In this document: positions 9,439-17,650 of the stretch, piece after piece
How positions within the stretch are numbered: position 1 is the first letter of the stretch
Layout: every line of letters starts with the position of its first letter
Origin: an uncultured Oscillospiraceae bacterium
Lineage (GTDB): Bacteria > Bacillota > Clostridia > Oscillospirales > Ruminococcaceae
Direction: 5' to 3'
Length of the DNA: 64,000 bases
Assembly: GCA_910579175.1 (NCBI GenBank)
Contig: CAJTTB010000008.1
Coordinates: 1 to 64,000 of the forward strand
Made by a program: the position numbers and the translations under genes
Notes under the pieces: generated by a model
The model's database searches: none
Told to the model about the DNA's origin: nothing
What the model saw: the letters and a program-made list of their open reading frames with translations, nothing else

Positions 9439-10091
9439 ACTTTTCTCTCTCCTGCTTGAAAGGCATTGTTGCGATGCTTTTTCAGTTCTAATTTTTGTAA
9501 TTGGAATAAGTATGCACACAGGTCTGAGGACATTTCTTCGGTCATATCTTCAAAAGAACATCCATAAATCGTAGGTTTCCCTGGTTCTTCTGGTGGCAAA
9601 ACACGACGGACTTGGCAATTGAAAAGATAACAATTTTCTGAAGGGGCAAATAAGATTTCAAATACATCTCCAACATTTAATTCCTTGTATGCTCGAATGG
9701 CGCAGCCGCTTAAACTCAAATCCAAAAAGGAAGCCATTTCTCGGCTGTTATCATCAAAAAATAAATTGATTGTAGAAATGTATTTGACACGGAAGTGATT
9801 GCGCTTTTCATACCCGCTTAAAAGGGTTAGTTGATCTGCGCAAAAGAGTTCTTCTGAAGAAATATAAGATTGCCCAGTGTAAACTTTAACTTCAGAACCA
9901 GGAAGATAAAAAACAATTTTAACGCGGATATTGATTGGAAGAATGGGCATAAAATCCCCTCTTTTGTGTGCTCCAATATAAACGCGTTCCATCGAATTAA
10001 CCACATCATATTTTGTGAATTTTCCTACCAATAAGAGTTCGTTATATGTTGTTTTGACCTCGCAACGTGCTCCTAAATAACCTTTTAACAT
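9429..10091 (-). CDS. PilZ-domain c-di-GMP receptor, YcgR-like
   Basis: A 220-residue protein with an N-terminal YcgR-type beta domain (residues ~1-95) and a C-terminal PilZ domain. Both c-di-GMP motifs are intact: the RxxxR element in KRNHFRVKY and the DxSxxG element in DLSLSGCAI. YcgR relatives slow or stop flagellar rotation when c-di-GMP rises, which fits this location. The gene overlaps the FtsA-like gene by 10 bases. It has no convincing ribosome binding site of its own and begins 13 bases after the end of a small broken ORF, suggesting coupling to translation from upstream. Its N-terminal domain resembles that of the PilZ-like protein at 25.9-26.5 kb (VYTGQSYISSEEL versus IFTGKVYISDKNL). 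Confidence 0.9.
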   Translation of the reverse strand: MLKGYLGARCEVKTTYNELLLVGKFTKYDVVNSMERVYIGAHKRGDFMPILPINIRVKIVFYLPGSEVKVYTGQSYISSEELFCADQLTLLSGYEKRNHFRVKYISTINLFFDDNSREMASFLDLSLSGCAIRAYKELNVGDVFEILFAPSENCYLFNCQVRRVLPPEEPGKPTIYGCSFEDMTEEMSSDLCAYLFQLQKLELKKHRNNAFQAGERKVWN

Positions 10092-10104
10092 AATCGTCTG
10101 CTAC

Positions 10105-10361
10105 TTAAAATACAAATAAATCTCGAGTTTCACATACGGTTTGTTTCTTTCTGTTCGCCTTTACAAAAACGCGTGCTGTTTGCAGTTGATTCGATACTTC
10201 ACAATTGTTGATTTTGGGCTTATCGCCTGAGATTAAATCTATGAAAACAGCATATTGGGAAAAGACAACGACTTCACCATCTTGGTGTTATACTTGTAAT
10301 TTTGATTTGTCTTATGATTTGGTGAAATGTGTAAACTAGTGATTTGTTTTTGATATTTTAT
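10105..10361 (-). pseudogene. Unrecognised small ORF, apparently frameshifted, upstream of the PilZ gene
   Basis: An open frame of 60 codons (10287 down to the stop at 10105) reads like protein (DGEVVVFSQYAVFIDLISG, then QTARVFVKANRKKQTVCET) but has no usable start codon. A second frame is open from at least 10373 to a stop at 10239 and overlaps it. A strong ribosome binding site, AGAAAGGAGAAG, lies at 10369-10380 with only ATA or CTG at start spacing. One indel in the 10241-10287 overlap plus a changed start codon would give one protein of about 85 residues. PilZ starts 13 bases after its stop, as expected for a coupled operon gene. I do not recognise the family. Sequencing error, a decayed gene or a noncoding leader are all possible. 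Confidence 0.4.
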
Positions 10362-10591
10362 CCAGTAGCTTCTCCTTTCTTTTTTATACTTGGGTGTTGA
10401 TATTTTTTAGTATGTATTACAATAAATGTATGATTATTTGTGATTGAAAAATAGTTTAAGTTTTGATGAGCTTTCAATGATATACGATTTGTTTTTTTAT
10501 TCTATATTTGTCACAATGTAATGATACAAATTTCGGGACAGTTGTCATTTATATTATTGTTTACAAGTAAGTAGTGGTGTTTTACAAGCGA
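10288..10591. other. Intergenic region upstream of the PilZ/FtsA-like operon
   Basis: Apart from the unused ribosome binding site on the minus strand at 10369-10380 and the 5' part of the broken ORF, I see no gene. Sequence is AT-rich with no strong promoter or terminator hairpin. Confidence 0.4.
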
Positions 10592-11278
10592 TTATTTTGA
10601 TGGCTTTGGAATGATGTATTCTTCCAAACAGAGATTTTCACTGCGCAAATAATCTGCCAGTTCAACGCCCACATAACGATAATGCCAAGGTGCATAATCC
10701 ACCCCAGTGATAGCTTCTTTATCTTTTGGATAACGGAGGATATAGCCATATCTCCAGGCGTGTTCAGATAACCATGCAAATGCTTTTGTGTTTTCAAATT
10801 CTTGACTGAGAGAAGAAAGTTCTTGTGTGGTAAAGTCAATTGCCAAACCAGTTTGATGTTCCATTTGTTCAGATAGACTGAGTGATACATCAGAAGGATT
10901 GTATTTGGATTGTGTTTTTTTGTCAAAATAAGCAGAATAGAGTTTTAGTGAAATATTATCTTGTTCTGCCTGAGCGAGTAGTTCCTGTAGGGAACTGGCT
11001 GTTCTGGAGTCAACTGCAAAATCCCCTTCAATCTTGGATGCTTCCAATTTAAATTGTTTTGGAAAAGCATGTTGTTCACTGACTAAAATAGAAAACCAAT
11101 CTGTATATGGCAAAATAGATGGGTCATGTGAATTTTTGGAATTAGAACGATTGATCTGGAATACAAAAAATATAACAGCAATCATAACAAATACAAGTAC
11201 TAATTTGAATTTTTGCTTAGGAGATTTTTTGGGAGTTTCTTCCTCTTCAAAATAAATTTGTTCATCATAATAGGTCAT
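10592..11278 (-). CDS. VanY-type peptidase family protein with substituted catalytic Glu
   Basis: A 228-residue membrane-anchored protein with one membrane segment at residues ~25-41 and an outward domain of the VanY/LdcB D,D- or L,D-carboxypeptidase family. The zinc ligands are recognisable: His141 and Asp148 in HQTGLAIDF and His199 in PWHYRYVG. In the family, the residue three before that last His is the catalytic Glu (EPWH); here it is Ala196. The substrate-binding S-G-Y-R-S element is also altered (SAYFDKKTQ). It may be inactive or use another base. Start is the ATG at 11278, preceded by GAGGAG; it overlaps the FlhB-like gene by 14 bases. It is the last gene of a three-gene unit with that gene and the FliK-like gene. 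Confidence 0.8.
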   Translation of the reverse strand: MTYYDEQIYFEEEETPKKSPKQKFKLVLVFVMIAVIFFVFQINRSNSKNSHDPSILPYTDWFSILVSEQHAFPKQFKLEASKIEGDFAVDSRTASSLQELLAQAEQDNISLKLYSAYFDKKTQSKYNPSDVSLSLSEQMEHQTGLAIDFTTQELSSLSQEFENTKAFAWLSEHAWRYGYILRYPKDKEAITGVDYAPWHYRYVGVELADYLRSENLCLEEYIIPKPSK

Positions 11279-11663
11279 CTGGTTTCTCCTCGGATAATTC
11301 GGTTGGATATACAACTGTTTGAGCTTCGGATGAAGATTGTTGTGTCATCTGTGCTTCTGGCTGTATGGGGGCATATGCCATGCCGTTACCAGGATTTTTA
11401 ATATCAGATGCAATAGAAAGAAGCTGTACATAAATCGCCGCTACAACTTGGTATAATTCTTCTGGAATCGTAGTTCCAACCTGAAGCATACACATCATAG
11501 AGGCAGCACTATCGTCGCGAAAAACGGGAATCCCACGCTGTTCTGCAACGTCAATAATGCGGTCAGCAACATCTCCATAACCGGATGCTACCACCAAGGG
11601 CGCCATATCCTCTTCAGCATTGTATTTTAAAGCAACTGCTTTGCTTCGTTTAGACTTTGACAT
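11265..11663 (-). CDS. FlhB C-terminal-like protein (YlqH/FlhX type)
   Basis: A 132-residue soluble protein matching the cytoplasmic tail of the export-gate protein FlhB (EscU/YscU family): RSKAVALKYNAEEDMAPLVVASG, split here as RSKAVALKYN and APLVVASGYGD, then RGIPVFRD. It lacks the membrane half and the NPTH self-cleavage site seen in the full FlhB at 56-57 kb. In Bacillus the equivalent ylqH lies beside ylqG, and the same pairing is seen here with a 14-base overlap to the FliK-like gene upstream. FlhX proteins can partly replace the FlhB tail in export-substrate switching. A Gln/Ser/Pro-rich tail follows the domain. The ribosome binding site is GGAGGG. Confidence 0.85.
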   Translation of the reverse strand: MSKSKRSKAVALKYNAEEDMAPLVVASGYGDVADRIIDVAEQRGIPVFRDDSAASMMCMLQVGTTIPEELYQVVAAIYVQLLSIASDIKNPGNGMAYAPIQPEAQMTQQSSSEAQTVVYPTELSEEKPDDLL

Positions 11664-13065
11664 CTACACCAACCCTCCTATAAGGCAATGTTTTAAAGAC
11701 CTCCATCAAAGAACGGGAACGATCCAATGGTTCAACGCGAACATCCTCTAAGCGATATGATGTTGACTTTAATATCTTAGATAGACTTCTTCCAATATTT
11801 CGATAAGGTTCTTGAAATCCAATCGGACAGAAGATAGACAGATTGATGGTTTTATTGTCGTGTACATAAAGTTCTGCTTCAAAACGACCGACGGTTTCAA
11901 CATCAATCACCAACAAAATATGGATTCCATGTTCTCGTTTTACCTGCCCTTGATTTTCTTCATCTTCACTGTTTGGATTGATCCAGATTTCAGCAAAGGA
12001 ACGAAGGTCTAAAAATTCTACTGGAATAACAAAATGAAGCAGTGGAGTAAAATTACAAGGGGAAGACAACAAACTGTGAATGATTTTTTCAATTCTTGCC
12101 TGTTCGGCAGTATTGTTTTCACTTTTTGCCTGTGTTGTAACCAAGTCAACTAGCGTTTCCATAACCTTTGAGGAGGTTTTTGCCTGAGAGCCATCTCTGT
12201 CTGTGACACGGTTTAAAAAAGAGGTGAGTGCCTGTTGAAATTCCTGTCTTGTTTGCGGTTCCAATAATCTCCATAGCGCTGCTGAGGATTCATGAAGATA
12301 ATCTTGGTTACTGTTATGACGTGAAAGGTTATAAATAGTGATAGAAACGACCTTTTCTAATTTTGGAGAAAATAAAACGCTTTCACGTACTTGCTGCAAA
12401 ATGTCAAGTGTTTCTCTTTTTAATTGATTAAAATGTTGTTCGGAATCGGGAGCGCGAAATAATCTTGCTAATGTTTCTAGTTTTGGAAAGAGCGATTTAC
12501 TAGAATTCATGTTTTTTGCCAAATATTGCAAACTATTTGCAACGGCATCTCGAATGTCTTTATTACCTACAACGTGATTTAAAGCACGCAATAAATTGGC
12601 AATGACAGATTGTGTCTCAGATTGGGGAGAGTGTTGTTTGCTGACATTGCGTAATAAATTAAATAATTCCCCTCGAAAGGCAGTGGAAGAGGCTTCTTGA
12701 TGTTTCATTTCGGCTGCAATATCCTTTGCATCAACCAATAAAGTCTGAAACATGGTTTCAATTTCATCTGTAACAGTTTTATTGTTTGCCGGCAATAGTT
12801 TGATTAACTCTTCCAGCATAAAGATGTTTTTTAAATAAGCAGCAGTAACCGAAGGATCTTTTAGCAAATTTTCTAGTAAAGCCGCATTGTCTCCTTGATT
12901 AATCAGTCCGTTGTTTTGTTGCAGGATTTCTCCTTGATTTTGTGTTTGGGGAACCCTTGTAATATCGTGAAGCTGAAACGGTGAGCTGGGATCAATTCCG
13001 GGCTTTAGCTGGACCTGCTGATTTTTATTGACGAGTGGTGTTGTAATTTTTAAAATATCTGCCAA
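11650..13065 (-). CDS. FliK/YlqG-like protein, function unproven
   Basis: A 471-residue mostly helical protein. The first ~60 residues are polar and Asn/Gln-rich, the middle is helical, and the last ~130 residues (about 340-471) contain alternating beta-strands (HILLVIDVETVGRFEAELYV) resembling the C-terminal core of the hook-length protein FliK. A true fliK is at 44-45 kb. The pairing with an FlhB-tail homologue downstream, overlapping by 14 bases, matches Bacillus ylqG-ylqH. A FliK-FlhB-like partnership is therefore plausible but not shown. Translation starts at TTG, with GGAGGG about ten bases before it. The family assignment rests more on context and fold outline than on motifs. Confidence 0.6.
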   Translation of the reverse strand: MADILKITTPLVNKNQQVQLKPGIDPSSPFQLHDITRVPQTQNQGEILQQNNGLINQGDNAALLENLLKDPSVTAAYLKNIFMLEELIKLLPANNKTVTDEIETMFQTLLVDAKDIAAEMKHQEASSTAFRGELFNLLRNVSKQHSPQSETQSVIANLLRALNHVVGNKDIRDAVANSLQYLAKNMNSSKSLFPKLETLARLFRAPDSEQHFNQLKRETLDILQQVRESVLFSPKLEKVVSITIYNLSRHNSNQDYLHESSAALWRLLEPQTRQEFQQALTSFLNRVTDRDGSQAKTSSKVMETLVDLVTTQAKSENNTAEQARIEKIIHSLLSSPCNFTPLLHFVIPVEFLDLRSFAEIWINPNSEDEENQGQVKREHGIHILLVIDVETVGRFEAELYVHDNKTINLSIFCPIGFQEPYRNIGRSLSKILKSTSYRLEDVRVEPLDRSRSLMEVFKTLPYRRVGVDVKV

Positions 13066-13579
13066 TGCTCCGTTCCCTCCTGAATGGTTGCAAAGTCATA
13101 ATTGACCTGCTTTAAAATTTTACTACAATAATAATATCATACTTTTTTAAAAATTATCAACCTTTTACTATTAAGTTTTTTCAAAAAAATGCAATAATCT
13201 TTATTAGACGCTGTTTTTAGCAGTATTGAAATACAATGAAACTAGAAAGATTATGGGATTTGCACAATGTTTTTTATAGTGGATTATAATTCTTATATGA
13301 TATAAAAATAAGTGTGAATTAAGATATTGTAGTTGTGCGCGATTTGTGATAAACTAATATAATAATGGATAGTTTACAGATGTGATTCATAGTATCAAAT
13401 AGTATCTAGATAGTAAACTGCAAAAGTATACATGTTAAAACAGCAGCGAAACGAAAAATGTTATCATGCTTTATAGGTTTTTATCAGGTTTTCGCAATAA
13501 AATACAAAAATAGATATATGATAAACCAAGCAAAGTATATCGCTGGCAAACTTATCTTGAGAAAGGGAGTAGGCAAATA
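13066..13579. other. Divergent promoter region between the FliK-like gene and cheA
   Basis: About 510 bases without a gene. It holds the minus-strand promoter listed separately and a possible plus-strand one (TTGTGC at 13333-13338, TATAAT at 13358-13363, long 19-base spacing). No terminator or riboswitch was recognised. A sigma-28 type site would be expected for cheA, but I could not find a convincing TAAA plus GCCGATAA pair. Confidence 0.4.
13131..13160 (-). promoter_or_regulatory. Probable sigma-A promoter of the FliK-like/FlhX/VanY-like unit
   Basis: On the minus strand TTGATA (13155-13160) and TATTAT (13131-13136) are separated by 18 bases. Transcription would start about 60 bases before the TTG start codon. 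Confidence 0.5.
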
Positions 13580-15640
13580 ATGAGTACAATTGATCCAGGT
13601 ATGGAATCCTTGATGGAGGCTTTTATTTACGAAACAACCACGCTTTTAGAACAGTTAGATGAAATTATGTTGGAATCTGAAAAAGAGCGCAATATTAGTG
13701 GAGATAATATCAACGAGATTTTCCGTATCATGCATACCATTAAAGGCTCTGCTGCCATGATGGGCTTTACCGGAATTTCTAATATGGCTCATTCAGTAGA
13801 GGATGTTTTCTATATCATACGTGAAAATCCCTCTTATTTGGATATGGTATGCGATGCGGTGTTTGATTTGGTATTTCAAGCCTCTGACTTCTTAAAACAA
13901 GAAATTGAAAATGTACAGGGTGAGGATTATCAAGAAAACGACCCCACTCCAATTATACAACGTCTAGAACAACAAGCTGCCATTATGAAGGGGGAAGAAG
14001 CAGCCCCAAAAGAACAAGTAGATGCTTCTGCTGACAGCATCTCAGATGTGCCACAGATAGAAGGCGGCAATGTGCATTATATTCGTGTGAAATTTGAAGA
14101 TGGTTGTCAAATGGAAAACATACGCGCTTTTGCCTTGGTAAATCAGGTAAAAGATTTGTGTGAAGAATTAAAAACTGTTCCAGAAAATCCTGAAAAGGAT
14201 GCTTCTTTGTGTGAGGAAATTGTTCAAAATGGATTTTTATTGATTGTAAAGCCACACAATTCAATTGATGAAATAGAAAAAGTAGTAGAGACTGCACTCA
14301 ATGTACAATCTTATGAAATAGAGCAACCTCCAGCTTTGGAACAACCAAAATCCGAAGCGGTGGAACAACCTGTTATGGAAGAACAACCTCCAGTTTCTAT
14401 AGCAAAACAAGAAGCTGAGAAACCAAAGTCTCAACCACAGCCAGCAGCACCAAAGGTAAATGCAAAACAGAGTTTAATCAGTGTAAATCAATCCAAACTA
14501 GACCATCTGATGGACTTGGTGGGCGAACTTGTAACAGCAGAATCCATTGTGGCAAGCAATCCTGATTTAAAAGGACAACGCCTAGATAATTTTACAAAGT
14601 CTATTCGTGAACTACGCAAATTGACCGATGAATTGCAAGATGTGGTAATGTCTATTCGAATGGTTCCATTAAATGGAACATTTCAGAAGATGAACCGCAT
14701 TGTGCGTGATATGTGTAAAAAGTTGGGCAAGCGAGTAGATCTTGTGACAGAAGGTGGAGAAACAGAAGTTGATAAAACTATTAATGATGCGATTGCCGAT
14801 CCATTTATGCACATGATTCGTAACTCTATGGACCATGGAATTGAATCTGTAGAAGAACGTATTGCAAGCGGAAAATCAGAAGTTGGTCAAATTAAATTAT
14901 CTGCTAGAAATGCTGGTGGAGAAATTTTGATTGATATTGCTGATGATGGTCAGGGGTTGGATACACACAAACTGTTGCAAAAAGCAAGAAATAACGGTCT
15001 GTTGGTGAAGGCAGAAAGTGATTATACAGATAAGGAAATTTTCCATCTAATTATGCTTCCGGGCTTTTCTACAAATGAGCAGGTTACAGAGTTTTCTGGT
15101 CGTGGAGTGGGAATGGATGTTGTTAGAAAGAATGTTGAGAAAGTGGGCGGCAGTATTTCTATTGACAGCACAAAGGGAAAAGGCACTACTTTCACCATTA
15201 AAATTCCATTGACCCTAGCCATTATGGATGGTATGGATATTTCTGTTGGAGATACCACCTTTACCATTCCAATTACTTCTATCAAGCAATCTTTTAAAAT
15301 TACAGATGGCAGTCAGGTATTTTTTAATACAGATGGTAAGGAAATGATTATGTTGCGGGGCGAATGTTATCCGATTGTTCGTCTGCATGAGTTATTTCAG
15401 ATTCCAACTGAAATTACTGATTTACAAAGTGGCATTATGATTCAAGTAGAAAGTAGCAACAATATTTTTTGCATCTTTGCAGATGAATTGATTGGGGAGC
15501 AACAAGTTGTTGTAAAGCCATTCCCACCATTTTTTAATAAGTATGGATTAAAAGATAGCGGATTGTCTGGCTGTACCATTTTGGGAGATGGAAACATCAG
15601 CTTGATTATTGATGTGAGAAATTTGGTTAGTGATAGATAG
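13580..15640 (+). CDS. cheA: Chemotaxis histidine kinase CheA
   Basis: Central kinase of the chemotaxis pathway. It autophosphorylates and passes phosphate to CheY (53.4 kb) and CheB (17.7 kb) in complex with receptors and CheW. Domains in order over 686 residues: Hpt/P1 with His52 in RIMHTIKGSAAMMG; P2 response-regulator binding (~150-245); a Pro/Gln/Glu-rich linker; P3 dimerisation (~290-350); ATPase with N box MIRNSMDHGIE, G1 box DDGQGLD and G2 box GRGVGMDVV; and the CheW-like P5 at the C-terminus. All catalytic motifs look intact. GGGAGT precedes the ATG. It is the first gene of cheA-cheW-cheR. Confidence 0.98.
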   Translation: MSTIDPGMESLMEAFIYETTTLLEQLDEIMLESEKERNISGDNINEIFRIMHTIKGSAAMMGFTGISNMAHSVEDVFYIIRENPSYLDMVCDAVFDLVFQASDFLKQEIENVQGEDYQENDPTPIIQRLEQQAAIMKGEEAAPKEQVDASADSISDVPQIEGGNVHYIRVKFEDGCQMENIRAFALVNQVKDLCEELKTVPENPEKDASLCEEIVQNGFLLIVKPHNSIDEIEKVVETALNVQSYEIEQPPALEQPKSEAVEQPVMEEQPPVSIAKQEAEKPKSQPQPAAPKVNAKQSLISVNQSKLDHLMDLVGELVTAESIVASNPDLKGQRLDNFTKSIRELRKLTDELQDVVMSIRMVPLNGTFQKMNRIVRDMCKKLGKRVDLVTEGGETEVDKTINDAIADPFMHMIRNSMDHGIESVEERIASGKSEVGQIKLSARNAGGEILIDIADDGQGLDTHKLLQKARNNGLLVKAESDYTDKEIFHLIMLPGFSTNEQVTEFSGRGVGMDVVRKNVEKVGGSISIDSTKGKGTTFTIKIPLTLAIMDGMDISVGDTTFTIPITSIKQSFKITDGSQVFFNTDGKEMIMLRGECYPIVRLHELFQIPTEITDLQSGIMIQVESSNNIFCIFADELIGEQQVVVKPFPPFFNKYGLKDSGLSGCTILGDGNISLIIDVRNLVSDR

Positions 15641-15653
15641 GGGGATTTTACCA

Positions 15654-16130
15654 ATGGCAGAAGTAAATCAAAATGAAAACAAGGTAATGGATGATTTGAG
15701 TTCTCAATTTTTGACATTTTATATTGATGATGCAATTTATGGTATCCCTTTAGCAGATGTGATTGAGATTATCAACATACAAAATATAACAACGATTCCA
15801 AATGTACCAGCTTATATCAAGGGAATTACCAATCTGCGGGGTAAAGTAGTACCTGTGTTAGATGTCCATTTAAAGATGAATAAGATGGAAACAGAATACA
15901 ATGATAAAACATGTATTATTGTTGTAGATATTCATGAGATGCAAATAGGTTTGGTTGTAGATAGTGTTTCTGAAGTCATTACATTGACAAAAGAACAAAT
16001 GGCAGCTCCTCCTAAAAATGATGAGTATGGATACAGTCAGTTTTTAGATTCCATTGTGGAAATGAATGGGAAAATTATCTTAAATATTGATTTCGATAAA
16101 TTTTTTAAAAATGATTTGAGTGAAATTTAA
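15654..16130 (+). CDS. cheW: Chemotaxis coupling protein CheW
   Basis: Adaptor of 158 residues joining chemoreceptors to CheA at the membrane. The SH3-like CheW core is clear: FYIDDAIYGIPLADVIEI, YIKGITNLRGKVVPVLDV, and IGLVVDSVSEVITL. The start is the ATG at 15654, because AGGGGG at 15640-15645 is correctly placed; an upstream start overlapping cheA is less likely. It follows cheA by 13 bases and precedes cheR by 61 bases in the same operon. It is the only free-standing CheW in the window; there is no CheV. Confidence 0.97.
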   Translation: MAEVNQNENKVMDDLSSQFLTFYIDDAIYGIPLADVIEIINIQNITTIPNVPAYIKGITNLRGKVVPVLDVHLKMNKMETEYNDKTCIIVVDIHEMQIGLVVDSVSEVITLTKEQMAAPPKNDEYGYSQFLDSIVEMNGKIILNIDFDKFFKNDLSEI

Positions 16131-16191
16131 CTGGAATTTTTTCCACCTTGAAAAAGGTATTTGTTAATTCACTGGTAAGGAGTTCTACTAC

Positions 16192-17037
16192 ATGACACAG
16201 GAAAATAAACCGATAAATGGTCTTGTGAAGATTACTGATGATGAATTTAATCGTTTGGTTAAATTTGTACATACGAGATATGGGATTGATTTAAGCAAAA
16301 AAAGAATTTTGATTGAAGGAAGATTGTCTTATACATTAAAGGAAAAAGGGTTATCATCTTTTCATGAGTATTTAGACCTTCTGCAAAAAGACAATTCCGG
16401 TTCTGAAATCACGATATTGTTAAACAAGATTACAACAAATCATTCTTATTTTGCCAGAGAAAATGAACATTTTGAATTTTTGCAACAGAAAGTACTTCCT
16501 TTTTTTGAAAAGAGAAGACCAAACAAAGAATTGCGTATTTGGAGTGCAGGGTGTTCTGCTGGTCAGGAAGCATATAATATTGCGATGACAATCGATCAAT
16601 ATTTTGGTTCTCAAAAGAGTATGTGGGATACTAGAATTTTGGCAACGGATATTTCTATGAATGTGTTGAGTAAAGCCAAGCAGGGAATTTATCCAGCAAA
16701 TAATTTAGAGGGGCTTCCGGGTGCATGGAAGCAACAATACTTTAAATCAATTGGCAATGACAATTATCAAATCAATGAAAAGATTCGCAAAGAAGTTATT
16801 TTTAAAACTTTGAATTTAATGGAGCCATTTCACTTTAAAAAGCCCATGGACATTATATTTTGTAGAAATGTAATGATTTATTTTGACAAAGCTACAACCA
16901 ATAATTTGATTAATAAATATTATCAAGTAACGGCTCCAGGAGGCTTTTTGTTTATTGGACATTCAGAAGTCATTGATAAAGCACAAACGCAATATCATTA
17001 TATTAAACCTGCGATTTATCAAAAAGAAGCAAGATAA
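16192..17037 (+). CDS. cheR: Chemoreceptor glutamate methyltransferase CheR
   Basis: Methylates glutamates on chemoreceptors using S-adenosylmethionine, giving sensory adaptation against CheB and CheD. The 281-residue protein has the helical CheR N-domain (residues ~10-75) and the SAM-binding domain with RIWSAGCSAGQEAYNIAM as motif I and DIIFCRNVMIYFD as motif IV. The length is typical. AAGGAG precedes the ATG. It is the last gene of the cheA-cheW-cheR unit; a structured inverted repeat follows its stop codon. Confidence 0.97.
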   Translation: MTQENKPINGLVKITDDEFNRLVKFVHTRYGIDLSKKRILIEGRLSYTLKEKGLSSFHEYLDLLQKDNSGSEITILLNKITTNHSYFARENEHFEFLQQKVLPFFEKRRPNKELRIWSAGCSAGQEAYNIAMTIDQYFGSQKSMWDTRILATDISMNVLSKAKQGIYPANNLEGLPGAWKQQYFKSIGNDNYQINEKIRKEVIFKTLNLMEPFHFKKPMDIIFCRNVMIYFDKATTNNLINKYYQVTAPGGFLFIGHSEVIDKAQTQYHYIKPAIYQKEAR

Positions 17038-17650
17038 TAAAATAAGGCGATTGCAATCCCACTGTCTTTAGATGGTGGGATACGGTTGCTAAAACAAAAA
17101 TGCAATCGATCATATCAATCATAAATGCAAATACAATATAGGTAAGAATGGTTTGTTGTGAATGATGCGATGATTTTTAGATGATACCCTACAACCGAAT
17201 AAAGTTCAGGCATTGAGAAAGACTTTTGGGTGTTGTAAGGTGTATTGTTTTGTGTCTGTGAATTAGATTTTATATGATGATATGATCCAAAGAAAGTATA
17301 AAATTTATATTCATACAAAAAATATATTAAGATGATAACATATTGAGCAAGCTTATAGGCAACGAATATATTGGTTTACGAAAATCAAGAGAATTTTTAT
17401 GCTAGTATACATAAGTCGCCGCAAACATAAAAATGAAAGGGATCTTTCAATACTCAGACAATGCAAGAAAGATGTTGAGAGAAATAAAAAAAGAAAGGAG
17501 TATGTCAAAACAAGAAGCATTGAAAAGCTATAAATAGGATAAGATAAGATGATTTTGCTTTTGTAAGTTATCAAGCAAATTTGTATCGAGTGAAAATGAT
17601 AAAAATGAGATATATTTTATTTGGCTTTATCGTGTTTTGACGATGATAAT
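17038..17650. other. Long intergenic region between cheR and cheB
   Basis: About 610 bases without a supported gene. The first 70 bases hold the nested inverted repeat listed separately. The rest is AT-rich. One short Lys/Arg-rich frame (17399-17533, 44 codons) was judged spurious. No clear promoter for cheB was found. Confidence 0.45.
17048..17108. repeat. Nested inverted repeat downstream of cheR, IS200/IS605-end-like
   Basis: Outer arms CGATTGCA (17048-17055) and TGCAATCG (17101-17108) enclose an inner hairpin whose arms ATCCCAC (17056-17062) and GTGGGAT (17075-17081) extend to a TTTA loop. No T-tract follows, so it is not an ordinary terminator. The string GTGGGATACGGTTGCT partly matches the core of the elements before flgM and cheY. 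Confidence 0.5.

Noticed and set aside
17399..17533. A 44-codon Lys/Arg-rich frame between cheR and cheB
   Set aside because: It has no ribosome binding site and its basic composition follows from A-rich sequence; competing frames exist on the other strand.
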